Shown piece by piece: positions 41,542 to 50,305 of a DNA stretch of 64,000 nt; position 1 is the first letter of the stretch; every line of letters begins with the position of its first letter. The stretch spans positions 248,001 through 312,000 of the forward strand of contig JAOLBK010000001.1 in NCBI GenBank assembly GCA_028339155.1, in the 5' to 3' direction. A program made the translations under genes and the position numbers. Below the pieces are notes generated by a model. It saw nothing but the letters and a program-made list of their open reading frames with translations. It made no database searches and had not been told where the DNA came from. Source of the stretch: Litorivicinus sp. (lineage in GTDB: Bacteria > Pseudomonadota > Gammaproteobacteria > Pseudomonadales > Litorivicinaceae).

Positions 41542-42201
41542 TTAGTCGCTCAAGACCGTCATGACAATTGTGATTCTATAGGGTTGGAATAGAAATTTTA
41601 GTCTTGAAATATTCTCTCGATAACGGGTTGGTGATTGTAGAAACCAAAAGGGTTTAAGTAGTTTTCGGATAGCTTTCGACCAATGCATTTTTTGAATTTC
41701 CTCTAAGTAGCTCCCGGCCTCAATCACATCAGTGAAGCACCATTTGTGACCAAACAAGACCGTCAAGTCTTGTGGGCTTGGACGAAACATCGTATCAATG
41801 GGGTCCGCATGAAATGGATACTGGAAGGGGACTGACACAACCAACGCGTCACCCTGAGAAAGACATTTATTGATGTTGCTGCAAATTTTAGGAACCAGCT
41901 CTGACGGGATATGCTCCAAAACGTTATTGAATAAAAATAACCGAGGCCCGTCAAACGTGGAAAACTTTTGATCGACTTGGGCGCTTGTGAAATCTGCTAA
42001 GACGTCGATTCCATCAAAAGAAAATATGTCCGTATGAACAATTTCAGCCCCTTTATCTTGGAGCGAATTGAATATGCACTGCTGAATCCAAGGTTTATTT
42101 TTTTTTTGCTTGATGACGTCACCCGCGCCAATATTGATGACTGTTTTAAACTGGTAGGGCTCAAGCAGCTGGCCGATTGTTTCGGCTTCTTCCTTTCTCA
42201 T
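41542..42201 (-). CDS. Class I SAM-dependent methyltransferase
   Basis: The 219-residue enzyme has the SAM motifs VINIGAGDVI and, after a loop, HTDIFSFDGIDVLADF, then LFNNVLEHIP and ALVVSVPFQYPFHADPIDT. These are typical of small methyltransferases in O-antigen clusters. The substrate is likely a sugar or lipid carrier. An AGGAC six bases before the ATG at 42201 supports the start. It is followed 135 bases upstream by wecE in the same direction. Confidence 0.75.
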   Translation of the reverse strand: MRKEEAETIGQLLEPYQFKTVINIGAGDVIKQKKNKPWIQQCIFNSLQDKGAEIVHTDIFSFDGIDVLADFTSAQVDQKFSTFDGPRLFLFNNVLEHIPSELVPKICSNINKCLSQGDALVVSVPFQYPFHADPIDTMFRPSPQDLTVLFGHKWCFTDVIEAGSYLEEIQKMHWSKAIRKLLKPFWFLQSPTRYRENISRLKFLFQPYRITIVMTVLSD

Positions 42202-42336
42202 GATTTCGTCCTGTTTAAATCAAAGCCTTTTCGAATTGAGCATATCGAAGGTCTCGAATAATTCTTATTTTCAATAATTGGCAGATTGTGATTTGAGTCT
42301 GTTTTCTTTTGAATGCTAAGTAGACGTTTAGATACT

Positions 42337-43476
42337 TTAATCGGATAGATAATTTTTGGCGGCTAGCACACTAGAAATTACTTGATTGATCTGATCTGGT
42401 TGCATGTTGTACCAAAGTGGTAGTCGAAGTATCCGAGCGCTCTCGACGGAGGTGTGTCGATCTTCCCCATTAAACCTGCCCACGCTTTCTCCTAATCTGG
42501 TGGCATGGAGTGGTTCATAGTGTGAAACTGCTGCAACGCCATGGTCTTTGCAATGATTGATAAGTTTAGAGCGGCTGCTGTTGTCTTTTGCCTTGAGATA
42601 AAAAATATGTGCGTTGTGTTTTCTACCTTTGGGTATTGCGGGCAATGCAGTGCGGCTAAAATCTGCTTGTGAAAATGCAGTGTGGTAGTTATTCCAAGTA
42701 TTTATTCTATTCTGGGTAATTTGTTCTATTTGCTGAAGCTGCCCCCACAAATAGGCCGCTTGCAATTCGCTAGGAGTATAATTACTCCCGAGATCTTTCC
42801 AAAAGTATTTATCTGCAAGACCTTTGAAAAATTCGGCTCGATTAGTGCCTTTTTCTCGAATTAGTTCGGCGCGTTCCGCGAACTGTGCATCATTAATAAT
42901 TAAGAGACCACCCTCTCCGCCACTGGTTATATTTTTTGTGGCATGAAAGCTGATGGCGCCAATATGCGAGTTTGTACCCAGCGCACGCCCCTTGTAATCC
43001 GCGCATATTCCTTGCGCAGCATCCTCTATAACAATTAATTGGTGTTTCTTGGCAATGCCGTTAATTAAATCCATGTCGCATGAAACACCCGCGTAATGAA
43101 CTGCCACAATCGCTTTGGTGTTTGGCGTAATTGCCGACTCTATCTCATTTTCATTTATGTTCATGGTGCTTGTTTTGATATCGACAAAGACGATTTTTGC
43201 CCCCCGGAGGGCGAAAGCATTTGCTGTACTTGTAAACGTGTAGCTTGGCATGATGATTTCGTCGCCGGGCTGGGTATCAATTAGTAATGCAGCCATTTCT
43301 AAAGCGTGTGTGCACGACGGCGTCATCAATGATTTGACGCAAGGAAGATTTTTTTCGAACCATTTTTGGCAATACTGTGTGTATTTTCCATTGCCACACA
43401 AGTCTCGACTTTTTATGGCATCGAGAATAAATTCATTTTCTAATCCGGTCACGCATGCGAAATTGAATGGAATCAC
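42337..43476 (-). CDS. wecE: dTDP-4-amino-4,6-dideoxygalactose transaminase
   Basis: The 379-residue PLP enzyme of the DegT/DnrJ/EryC1 family is closely similar in motif order to E. coli WecE. Examples are LLIDTQPGDEIIMPSYTFTS, RGAKIVFVDI, the lysine region SFHATKNITSGGEGG and REKGTNR. It makes TDP-4-amino-4,6-dideoxygalactose (TDP-Fuc4N), the precursor of Fuc4NAc. The frame is open further upstream, but GTG at 43476 gives MIPFN-like alignment with E. coli (376 residues). The ribosome site is poor. Confidence 0.88.
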   Translation of the reverse strand: MIPFNFACVTGLENEFILDAIKSRDLCGNGKYTQYCQKWFEKNLPCVKSLMTPSCTHALEMAALLIDTQPGDEIIMPSYTFTSTANAFALRGAKIVFVDIKTSTMNINENEIESAITPNTKAIVAVHYAGVSCDMDLINGIAKKHQLIVIEDAAQGICADYKGRALGTNSHIGAISFHATKNITSGGEGGLLIINDAQFAERAELIREKGTNRAEFFKGLADKYFWKDLGSNYTPSELQAAYLWGQLQQIEQITQNRINTWNNYHTAFSQADFSRTALPAIPKGRKHNAHIFYLKAKDNSSRSKLINHCKDHGVAAVSHYEPLHATRLGESVGRFNGEDRHTSVESARILRLPLWYNMQPDQINQVISSVLAAKNYLSD

Positions 43477-43781
43477 GATTACGAGGTTACCTTTGATTTG
43501 AGCAGGGCCAAGGATCCTGAAAATGCCAATAAAAAGCAAGGTCGCGACCGTTCTTCTTGGTAAAACGATGAGATTTCGTATTTAACAGTTTTTTGGAGAT
43601 GGATCACTGGGGCGTAGCAGACACAGGCGCCGATAAAGAGTTATAAAGCATTTCGTTTTTATCGCGAGCGCGGTGTGGATCAGTAAATTGAGTGTGAGGT
43701 TTCTTGGGAGGATTCTGGTGAGTGTGAATCCTTGGCTATCTACGTCTTTAGTGATTGAGTGGCTTTTTCGGAGTATTTTTT
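43477..43781. other. Intergenic region
   Basis: This region divides wecE (leftward) and the broken methyltransferase gene (rightward). It includes the palindrome GGTCGCGACC (43540-43549) and a GGAG ribosome site at 43770-43773 in front of the broken gene. No other gene was seen. Confidence 0.4.
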
Positions 43782-44546
43782 ATGAAACTTAAAACGTTTA
43801 TTTGATATCTAAAGCGACCAATTTTCTACAGTTACATGGTTGAAGAGCTCGCTCGAAAGTTCAGAAAGCCTCATCGTGGAAGCAAAGCTGAACAGAAGTC
43901 GGCTACGGATCGGTGTCACGGGTTGGCGATGAGTCTTGAGAAGTTCTTAATTAATGAGGAAATTGAAAGGATTAATATTCCAGCGCATTTGATGACCTAC
44001 GCTTGGGAGAGGGAGCATGAGAATGTAACGGGATTGGGTGCTGGCGGTCCGTTCGAGGGATTGCTGGGATCGCTTATAATTTCGAAAAATTATAAGAAGA
44101 TTTTGGAGACTGGGGTTGCAACGGGCTGGACAAGTCTTGAAGTTTTGTGGGCCCTTGGTGAGTCTGGAAATGATGGGGTATTGGTGAGTACTGACATGCC
44201 GTATCCGACTAAGAATTTTGAGAAATGGGTGGGCTGTGTAGTGCCTCCTGACTTGGAAAAGAATTGGGTTTTAATCAAAAAACCCGATCGATTCGGGCTG
44301 TTTGGCGCGCTAGAAAATTTGGGGAATCAGCTCGATTTAGTCCATTATGATTCCGACAAATCCTATTGGGGGCGTATGTGGGCGTACCCAATCATTTGGG
44401 ATAATTTGAGGCAGGGTGGAGTATTTATATCAGATGACGTTGGCTACAATCTTGCCTTTTTTGAATTCTGAGAGAGCATCGATCGGGAATTTTCGATCGT
44501 GAGGAAAGGAGAGTCGAATCATTTCGTGGGAGTGGTCAAAAAATAA
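43782..44546 (+). pseudogene. Broken class I methyltransferase gene (two in-frame TGA codons)
   Basis: A frame of 255 codons begins with ATG at 43782, with a GGAG eight bases upstream, and ends with TAA at 44544-44546. It is interrupted by TGA at codon 8 (43803-43805) and codon 230 (44469-44471). Before, between and after these stops the protein reads as one family: YLKRPIFYSYM, then ILETGVATGWTSLEVL and LVHYDSDKSYWGRMW, then VRKGESNHFVGVVKK. The intact part (43836-44471, 211 codons) could still be made from an internal ATG without a ribosome site. It is probably a decaying sugar-cluster gene. Confidence 0.7.
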
Positions 44547-44931
44547 AATACTCACCAAGACTACTTCGATCGTTTTCTGCCTCTCGATTTGCCCGCATTG
44601 GTTTTTGATAAAAGAATTCAGATATGCCTATTTTGTCTTTTACGCAGAGCCATTTAGGAATTCAGGCGTGCCTCAGGCAATAAATGGGGCAGCTGTAAGT
44701 GTCGATCTTGATGAGGATTCACAGGCGCTGGAATGAAGCTATTTTGACGAAGTCAGAATAACGACAATGGAAGCGGGGCAATAATGGTTTCATCGGAGCT
44801 GTGCTGTTTTTAAGTTTTGAGTTGAAAAAGCTGTTTTTAGTGTCTGTTTGGTATTGTTTACAGGGTACGTAACCCACGTTCCGGGAAAAAGAAGAGCTTG
44901 GAATTTCGGGTGTTTTTTTGGAGCCTGATTG
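44547..44931. other. Intergenic region with possible remnant coding
   Basis: This 385-base gap between the broken methyltransferase gene and the LpxL-like gene contains an open stretch in one plus frame (about 44550-44735) reading VFYAEPFRNSGVPQAINGAA and ending at TGA. I could not assign it to a family. It may be debris like the neighbouring pseudogene. Confidence 0.3.
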
Positions 44932-45807
44932 GTGAAAAAAGTGTGTGTACGTTTTACGCTTTGGATTTTCCGGGTAATTTGCCTGGCCCCAATTAGTGTA
45001 TCACTGCGGTTGGGCCGTTTATTGGGAAGAGCATTATTCATTTTTGCACGCCATCGTCGAATGGTGTGCGAAAAGAATATACGTGTCTGTTTCCCCAATT
45101 TATCTGCACAACAACAAAAAGATCTTGTCCTGCGTTGTTTTGAAGAAAATGGTGTCGGGCTTATTGAAACGGGTTGGGCCTGGAATAGAGGTCCCAGTTT
45201 TTTTGAGAGCAAACTCGTCAGTGTCGGTGAGGATAAAGTTAAGCAGTTGCTGGCAAAGAACACAGGCATTTTATTGCTGTGTCCTCACTACAGTATGCTG
45301 GACATAGTGGCACCCCTTCTTCATCAAGTCGTTGGTAAATTTGTAATCAGTTACCGCCCTAATGAAAATCAGGCCTTGGACCAAGCTATTTGTGACGGGC
45401 GCGCGCGCTACGGAACTTTGGTGAACGTGAGGTCAGTGAGAGCGATGGTAAATCATCTGAAAAACGGGGAATTGGCGTGGTTTGGCCCAGACCAAGACAT
45501 GGGCCCAAAAGGATCGGTGTTTGCTCCGTTTTTTGGCAACCCAGCATGCACTGTCACTACGCCATCACGCTTGGCTAAAATGAGTGGCTGTGAGACTTTC
45601 TTCCTTGATTTGCATCGTGAGGCTGGGGTTTATCACATGAGTTTTGTGCCAATGCCTAGCGGTTATCCATTCAGTGATGAAGTCAGAAACGCGACAGAAT
45701 TAAATAATCTGATTGAGTTGGCGTTAACGAAGTATCCAGAGCAATACATGTGGATGCATCGGCGATTCAAAACCAATCCGGATCAGACAAGGCATACTTT
45801 TTACTAG
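44932..45807 (+). CDS. Lipid A acyltransferase, LpxL/HtrB family
   Basis: The 291-residue protein belongs to the lysophospholipid/lipid A acyltransferase family: an N-terminal membrane helix, the catalytic HX4D motif HYSMLD (H119, D124), the GPDQDMGPKGSVFAPFFG stretch, and the C-terminal YPEQYMWMHRRFKT. It adds a secondary acyl chain to lipid A in the inner membrane. It is followed by a region of surface-protein genes and preceded by the sugar island, so it fits LPS maturation. I prefer the GTG at 44932 (GGAG eight bases upstream) over a TTG one codon earlier. Confidence 0.85.
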   Translation: MKKVCVRFTLWIFRVICLAPISVSLRLGRLLGRALFIFARHRRMVCEKNIRVCFPNLSAQQQKDLVLRCFEENGVGLIETGWAWNRGPSFFESKLVSVGEDKVKQLLAKNTGILLLCPHYSMLDIVAPLLHQVVGKFVISYRPNENQALDQAICDGRARYGTLVNVRSVRAMVNHLKNGELAWFGPDQDMGPKGSVFAPFFGNPACTVTTPSRLAKMSGCETFFLDLHREAGVYHMSFVPMPSGYPFSDEVRNATELNNLIELALTKYPEQYMWMHRRFKTNPDQTRHTFY

Positions 45808-45873
45808 TCACCGTTTCCTTTCTTTAGTTTAAAGTAAGCGGAATGCGTTCCGTCGTAAACCCTCTTGGAACCC

Positions 45874-45882
45874 TGGTATAAT
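45874..45882 (+). promoter_or_regulatory. Extended -10 promoter of the exported-protein cluster
   Basis: TGGTATAAT is a perfect TGnTATAAT extended -10 element, with no good -35 at normal spacing. It lies 152 bases before the cupredoxin-dockerin gene and 67 bases after the lpxL-like stop. A short palindrome GGAATGCGTTCC (45840-45851) is just upstream and could be an operator. Confidence 0.5.
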
Positions 45883-46033
45883 TGGGCTAAATTTAGATTT
45901 ACGGGATACCCGTCGTTGTTTGCGCGCTTTAAACTATATAAGACTGGCAATGGGTTGTTTGGTCTGAGGCAGGCGGTTCGACTCGCCATCAGTTTTTCAA
46001 AACAGAAATTTTGAAAATAATTAATGGGAGGCA

Positions 46034-47182
46034 ATGCCATTGGCAGTAACTATCGATAGCGTAGCGTATTCGGAAATCATCGAATACGATGTAACTGTGA
46101 TCAATAATGGTACGCGTAATGTGTATGCATTGAATGGCGTTGAGAATCCGGAGCTGAAGCTGGCTCCTGGCAAGACTTACCGGTTCGATCTCTCTGATAC
46201 GTCAACATCGAATCATCCATTGGCCTTTAAAACAGAATCAGGAACTGGATTTGAGAATGGCGTTTCGTTTTCAGGTACGCGTGGATCGAATCAGGTGATT
46301 ACTTTTCTCGTGCCGGATGATGCGCCGTCAGAACTCACCTACTACTGTACATCCCATGCCGGCATGGGAAATGTGATTTCCGTTCTCGACCGCCTTGGCG
46401 TGGCACTAGATAAGGTGATGGTCGGCACGTCGATTATGATCGATCTCTCTGAGCTTGATACGTTATACGGACTGGATGCCTCAGATCTTACCGTTGCCTG
46501 GGAAGTGTCAACCGACCGTTCGGTATGGTCTGAAGATTCTTCATTGACCGGAGTTAGCCCAACTCTTGACGCGACTTATCAAGAAAAATTTGTGCGGGCG
46601 TCGATTGAGTATGCCGTGAACGGTACGAATACGATTCTCACCACGGACCATCATTTGACGAAGCCTGCTGGCAATAATCTATTGGTTGGGCGATTGCCAA
46701 ATTATGAGAAGACGATCGTTGGTTTGGACTCGGCAACGTTCACTGCGAGTCTGAGTGTGAGCGGAGAACTCCTGTCAACGACGGCCGTCGTGGGTGAGGC
46801 CGCGACATTTCTAGCAGAGCAGGTATTCAGTGATGGATTTGGCGTTGCCCTCACATCGGAGACACTGACCGCGGTCGTCAATATTACCGACGCCGTGTCG
46901 GTGCTCAAGCATATTGTGGGGATCGATGCGTTTGACGCAAAACAGCGTTTTCTCGGCGACTTGAATGGGGACGAGCAGGTTAACATTTCGGATGCTGTGA
47001 CGATCCTCAAGATGATCGTCGGTTTGGAGTCTGCGCCGACGTTTTTTGGGTACCAAGTAGATCAAAATGACGTTTATACTGAGCAGGTACTCGCTGAGAA
47101 TGGGTTAGTGGAATTCCAGGTTGGTGTGCTGGGCGATGTTGATGACAGTAGTTTGTCACCGTTAATTGCCGAGTTGTTATAA
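46034..47182 (+). CDS. Cupredoxin-dockerin protein, putative type I secreted
   Basis: The 382-residue protein has a cupredoxin domain (about residues 15-118) with all type 1 copper ligands: H61 (SNHPLAF), and C105, H108, M111 (YYCTSHAGMG). A dockerin-like pair follows at residues 281-331. The second calcium loop is intact (DLNGDEQVNISD), but the first (TSETLTAVVNIT) lacks the acidic residues. There is no signal peptide, so it may use the same type I exporter as the RTX proteins downstream. A GGGAGG precedes the ATG by only two bases; a TTG two codons later is better spaced. Function is unknown: copper binding and anchoring are inferences. Confidence 0.7.
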   Translation: MPLAVTIDSVAYSEIIEYDVTVINNGTRNVYALNGVENPELKLAPGKTYRFDLSDTSTSNHPLAFKTESGTGFENGVSFSGTRGSNQVITFLVPDDAPSELTYYCTSHAGMGNVISVLDRLGVALDKVMVGTSIMIDLSELDTLYGLDASDLTVAWEVSTDRSVWSEDSSLTGVSPTLDATYQEKFVRASIEYAVNGTNTILTTDHHLTKPAGNNLLVGRLPNYEKTIVGLDSATFTASLSVSGELLSTTAVVGEAATFLAEQVFSDGFGVALTSETLTAVVNITDAVSVLKHIVGIDAFDAKQRFLGDLNGDEQVNISDAVTILKMIVGLESAPTFFGYQVDQNDVYTEQVLAENGLVEFQVGVLGDVDDSSLSPLIAELL

Positions 47183-47264
47183 CTGAATAGTACTACTTCT
47201 TCTTTGTCGCTTGAGTACCTCACTGTGACGGTACTTGTATTTATCTAGTGCCGGGGAGGCCGCG

Positions 47265-49952
47265 TTGAGCGATTACATTATTTCTTTGGGTGCGTTTGAG
47301 GATCAGCAGTTTGGGACTCAATTGGCAGCCCTGGATTCAGACTACGAGTACGAACTGCATTCGGCATTTGCCGGTGTTGCCGATTTTTTTTCGTTATCGG
47401 GCTCGACCTTGTCTCTCGCCTCAAATGTGTATTTCGATTTTGAGAATAGCCGTCTTTCCAAGGTCGATGTGAATGGCTCCCCGACTTCTTCGTTCGATAT
47501 TTTTGGCGAAGATTGGGAGGGACTCTACTTGGTTGAGTCAGGATCTTCTGATTCTTTTGCAGTAGCGCCCTCGGCAATTGATGCCGATGAATCGGCGTGG
47601 TTCACGGATCTGAACCCAGAAGAGCATCGGGTCGACACGGCCGCTGCGCGCATTAACGCGGAAGTGCTCAGTGGCGTGTCCGAGTGGCGCGTACAGGGTT
47701 CATCTTTGCGGTCTTATTTCGAGGTTGTTTCGGACGAACTGATGCTTCGTGATGGATGGCACTTTGATTACGTTGCGGACAATCGCTTGGATCTTGTTCG
47801 GAATGCGCTTGATTCTGAGGGTTCCGTGAGTTGGTCAACGGTCAGTGATCTGGGTAGCTCGGTGACGGTGGTCGGTTACGATGCCGACGATGACCCGATG
47901 TACTTGGTTGACCTGTCGGTTGCCGTCGAAGACATTAACGAGGCGTGGACCTTCAGTGGCCTGGAATTTGTTGACTATACCTATGGCGCGGCGTTTGCTT
48001 CGTTAACCGGATCCGAGCTGAGCGGTGGTGAGGTGCGGTCTACCAATGATTTGGTTTCGGTCACGGAGGGTGTGTGGTCCTTCGCGGATTCTGCGCGGTT
48101 CGCCTCGGAAGAAAATCGGGTTGAAGATTTTCTGTATCAGGGATTTGATCTAGATTCTGGGGCGTCCGTGGTGACTTATCTCGCGCAATTTGAAACGGGG
48201 CAAACGCGCCCTTCTTATATTCAGGCCGTGTCTGCCGATGAGTTGGATACCTTGATCAATGGCTCGGCGACGTCACTGATGCGAGCGGGCATTGAGGACA
48301 ACGCCGTATTGTCCTCGCTGGTCTCAAATGTCTGGTTTTTGGATACTGAGGTGACCTACGTATTTGCGGGGGCCGGGCAGACGCCGTCCGCGTCCGAAAG
48401 TTATTCGCTGTCAAGCCAGACGTCTGCCTGGCCGGCGGCGCAAAAGGCGGTTGCGTTGGAGGCGATGGCGTTAATTTCATCCGTTTGCGGGATCACCTTC
48501 AGAGAAATTGAGTCGGCCGCTGATGCGGATAAAAATCTGCAGTTGGTTGAGAGTATTTCGACGTATTCCGGTTACTCAGGCTACCCGTACGACAATACCT
48601 TCGTTGTTGACATGGATGACTTTGATCTGTCTGTCATGGTTCATGAGCTCTGCCACACGGTTGGCATCGCGCATCCATTTGAGGTTGGCAATGGGACCAC
48701 GGCCCTGTCTGGCGTTGTCCAGCCCGCTGATCCTGGCGACAATCAATTGAATACGTCGTACTGGACCGTCATGTCCTACGGCAACGTTTTACCTGATGCG
48801 CTGAGCGTGCCGCTGGGGACGCCACCACCTGCGCTGAGTACCTTTGATATCGCCGCGCTGCAAGCCCTTTATGGCACCAACGGAACCACGTACTCAGCGG
48901 ACACTGTTTGGACGGCGCCTGATGAAATTATTGTGATCTGGGACGAGGGGGGCACCGACACGATCGACCTATCGGCCACCAGCGGCGACTGCGTGATTGA
49001 TTTGAGGTCGGCGTTGGTTGACGGCACGGCGGATGGTGGTGGTTATGAAACCTACAGCACTGAGTCCGAGTTTGATGGCGCATTCCTGATCGCGCGTGGT
49101 GCTGAGATCGAAAATGGAACGGGTGGATCTGGAAATGATCGGATACAAGGCAACGACCTCAGTAACCAGATCAATGCGGCCGCTGGCAATGATACGGTTC
49201 GGCCGGGATTGGGTCTCGATTATGTGTTGTGTGGGGCGGGTGCTGATTCGGTGTATTTAGAGTCAGACACGACCTGGAGTACGGGTTACGTTGCTGAGAA
49301 TATTGGTTATGGCGAAGGCACCGGAACAGGCCAAGCAATTGCGATTACGGGTTACGTGAAATTTTCTGAAATTTTGGATGGTGGTGCAGGGTCAGACTCA
49401 TTAATTCTGACTGCGGGGAATGATGCGTTTTTTTACCATGACGCATTCACTGGGATTCATGATCAGGTCACGACAACCACTGACTACCAGTCAAGGTCAA
49501 CTGCGCCGAGGGTCACGGAGATTGAGACGATTGACGCGGGCCAGGGTAATGACCTCATTGATCTGACGTCTCCCGATTTCTCATTGGCAAGTGTGGACAT
49601 GACGTTATTGGGTGGAGACGGCAACGATGTGCTCTGGGCCTCGGGTGGTAACGACCGTGTTGAGGGTGGTGATGGTGACGACGTGCTGTTCGGCGGCGAT
49701 GGTGATGACATCCTTGTGGGAGGCCAAGGTGCCGACGAGTTCCAGTTCACGCGCAGTTCCGGAAATGATGAGATTAGTGATCTTGATCTGGCCGAGGACT
49801 CAATCACGCTGTTCGCGGCTTCGGGTGACCCTGACAGCTGGATAATGGATGGCAGTATACTGGTGTGGGGTGACGTGAATATCACGCTTTTGGACTTCTC
49901 TGACAGCAATTTGAATGATTTGATTAATTCGCTTGTATTTGAGGTGATTTGA
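47265..49952 (+). CDS. Serralysin-like RTX metallopeptidase with N-terminal beta-sandwich modules
   Basis: The 895-residue protein has an N-terminal half of beta-rich, cadherin-like modules (about residues 5-350). A zinc metallopeptidase domain of M10 type follows, with HELCHTVGIAH (residues 460-470) and the Met-turn in YWTVMSYGN (Met about 503). Next come the FDIAALQALYG segment and RTX calcium repeats (GGDGNDVLW, GGDGDDVLFG) at about residues 635-860. It ends in an acidic C-terminal signal without a Sec peptide. The start is TTG at 47265, with GGGGAGG five bases upstream. It would be exported by a type I system and degrade proteins outside the cell. Confidence 0.85.
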   Translation: MSDYIISLGAFEDQQFGTQLAALDSDYEYELHSAFAGVADFFSLSGSTLSLASNVYFDFENSRLSKVDVNGSPTSSFDIFGEDWEGLYLVESGSSDSFAVAPSAIDADESAWFTDLNPEEHRVDTAAARINAEVLSGVSEWRVQGSSLRSYFEVVSDELMLRDGWHFDYVADNRLDLVRNALDSEGSVSWSTVSDLGSSVTVVGYDADDDPMYLVDLSVAVEDINEAWTFSGLEFVDYTYGAAFASLTGSELSGGEVRSTNDLVSVTEGVWSFADSARFASEENRVEDFLYQGFDLDSGASVVTYLAQFETGQTRPSYIQAVSADELDTLINGSATSLMRAGIEDNAVLSSLVSNVWFLDTEVTYVFAGAGQTPSASESYSLSSQTSAWPAAQKAVALEAMALISSVCGITFREIESAADADKNLQLVESISTYSGYSGYPYDNTFVVDMDDFDLSVMVHELCHTVGIAHPFEVGNGTTALSGVVQPADPGDNQLNTSYWTVMSYGNVLPDALSVPLGTPPPALSTFDIAALQALYGTNGTTYSADTVWTAPDEIIVIWDEGGTDTIDLSATSGDCVIDLRSALVDGTADGGGYETYSTESEFDGAFLIARGAEIENGTGGSGNDRIQGNDLSNQINAAAGNDTVRPGLGLDYVLCGAGADSVYLESDTTWSTGYVAENIGYGEGTGTGQAIAITGYVKFSEILDGGAGSDSLILTAGNDAFFYHDAFTGIHDQVTTTTDYQSRSTAPRVTEIETIDAGQGNDLIDLTSPDFSLASVDMTLLGGDGNDVLWASGGNDRVEGGDGDDVLFGGDGDDILVGGQGADEFQFTRSSGNDEISDLDLAEDSITLFAASGDPDSWIMDGSILVWGDVNITLLDFSDSNLNDLINSLVFEVI

Positions 49953-50305
49953 TGGTCCAGATCCAAGTCGGAATCGCCTCTAAATAAAGTTGGATCCTGG
50001 GTTCAAATGGTGTAACTTCGTAACCTGATCGAGCTCAAAAAGGATGGATCGTACTTGATTGTCCGAAAAGAAAGGATAAATATCTCGTCATGCAACGACC
50101 GACGAACGCCGTGTCATGCCTCAAATTTGGCAGACTTTGCGCGTGCGGCTTGCGTTCTTTTTTTATCGTTTGATCATCGATTTTTCGCAACGACCACGTT
50201 GGTCGTTTCTCTTATTCGCTCTTCCCGCGTAACGGGATCGGAGCAAATTTCTCGTCTATTTAACGAAATAGTTTGTCAAGGGCGTCATGCCTCAGGAGTG
50301 TCAGA
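49953..50305. other. Intergenic region with inverted repeats
   Basis: These 353 bases separate the metallopeptidase from the giant RTX gene. Seen are an imperfect inverted repeat CCAGATCCAA (49957-49966) and TTGGATCCTGG (49990-50000), a hairpin AACGACCA-CGT-TGGTCGTT (50189-50207), and an AGGAG at 50294-50298 in front of the next gene. The hairpin may end the upstream transcript or lie in the leader. Confidence 0.4.
50189..50207 (+). terminator. Possible terminator or leader hairpin
   Basis: Perfect 8-bp arms with a three-base loop, followed by TCTCTTATT, a T-rich but interrupted tail. It could be a weak intrinsic terminator. Confidence 0.35.

Noticed and set aside
45804-46040. 78-codon minus-strand frame upstream of the cupredoxin-dockerin gene
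   Set aside because: It covers the promoter and ribosome site region of the real gene and matches no family.
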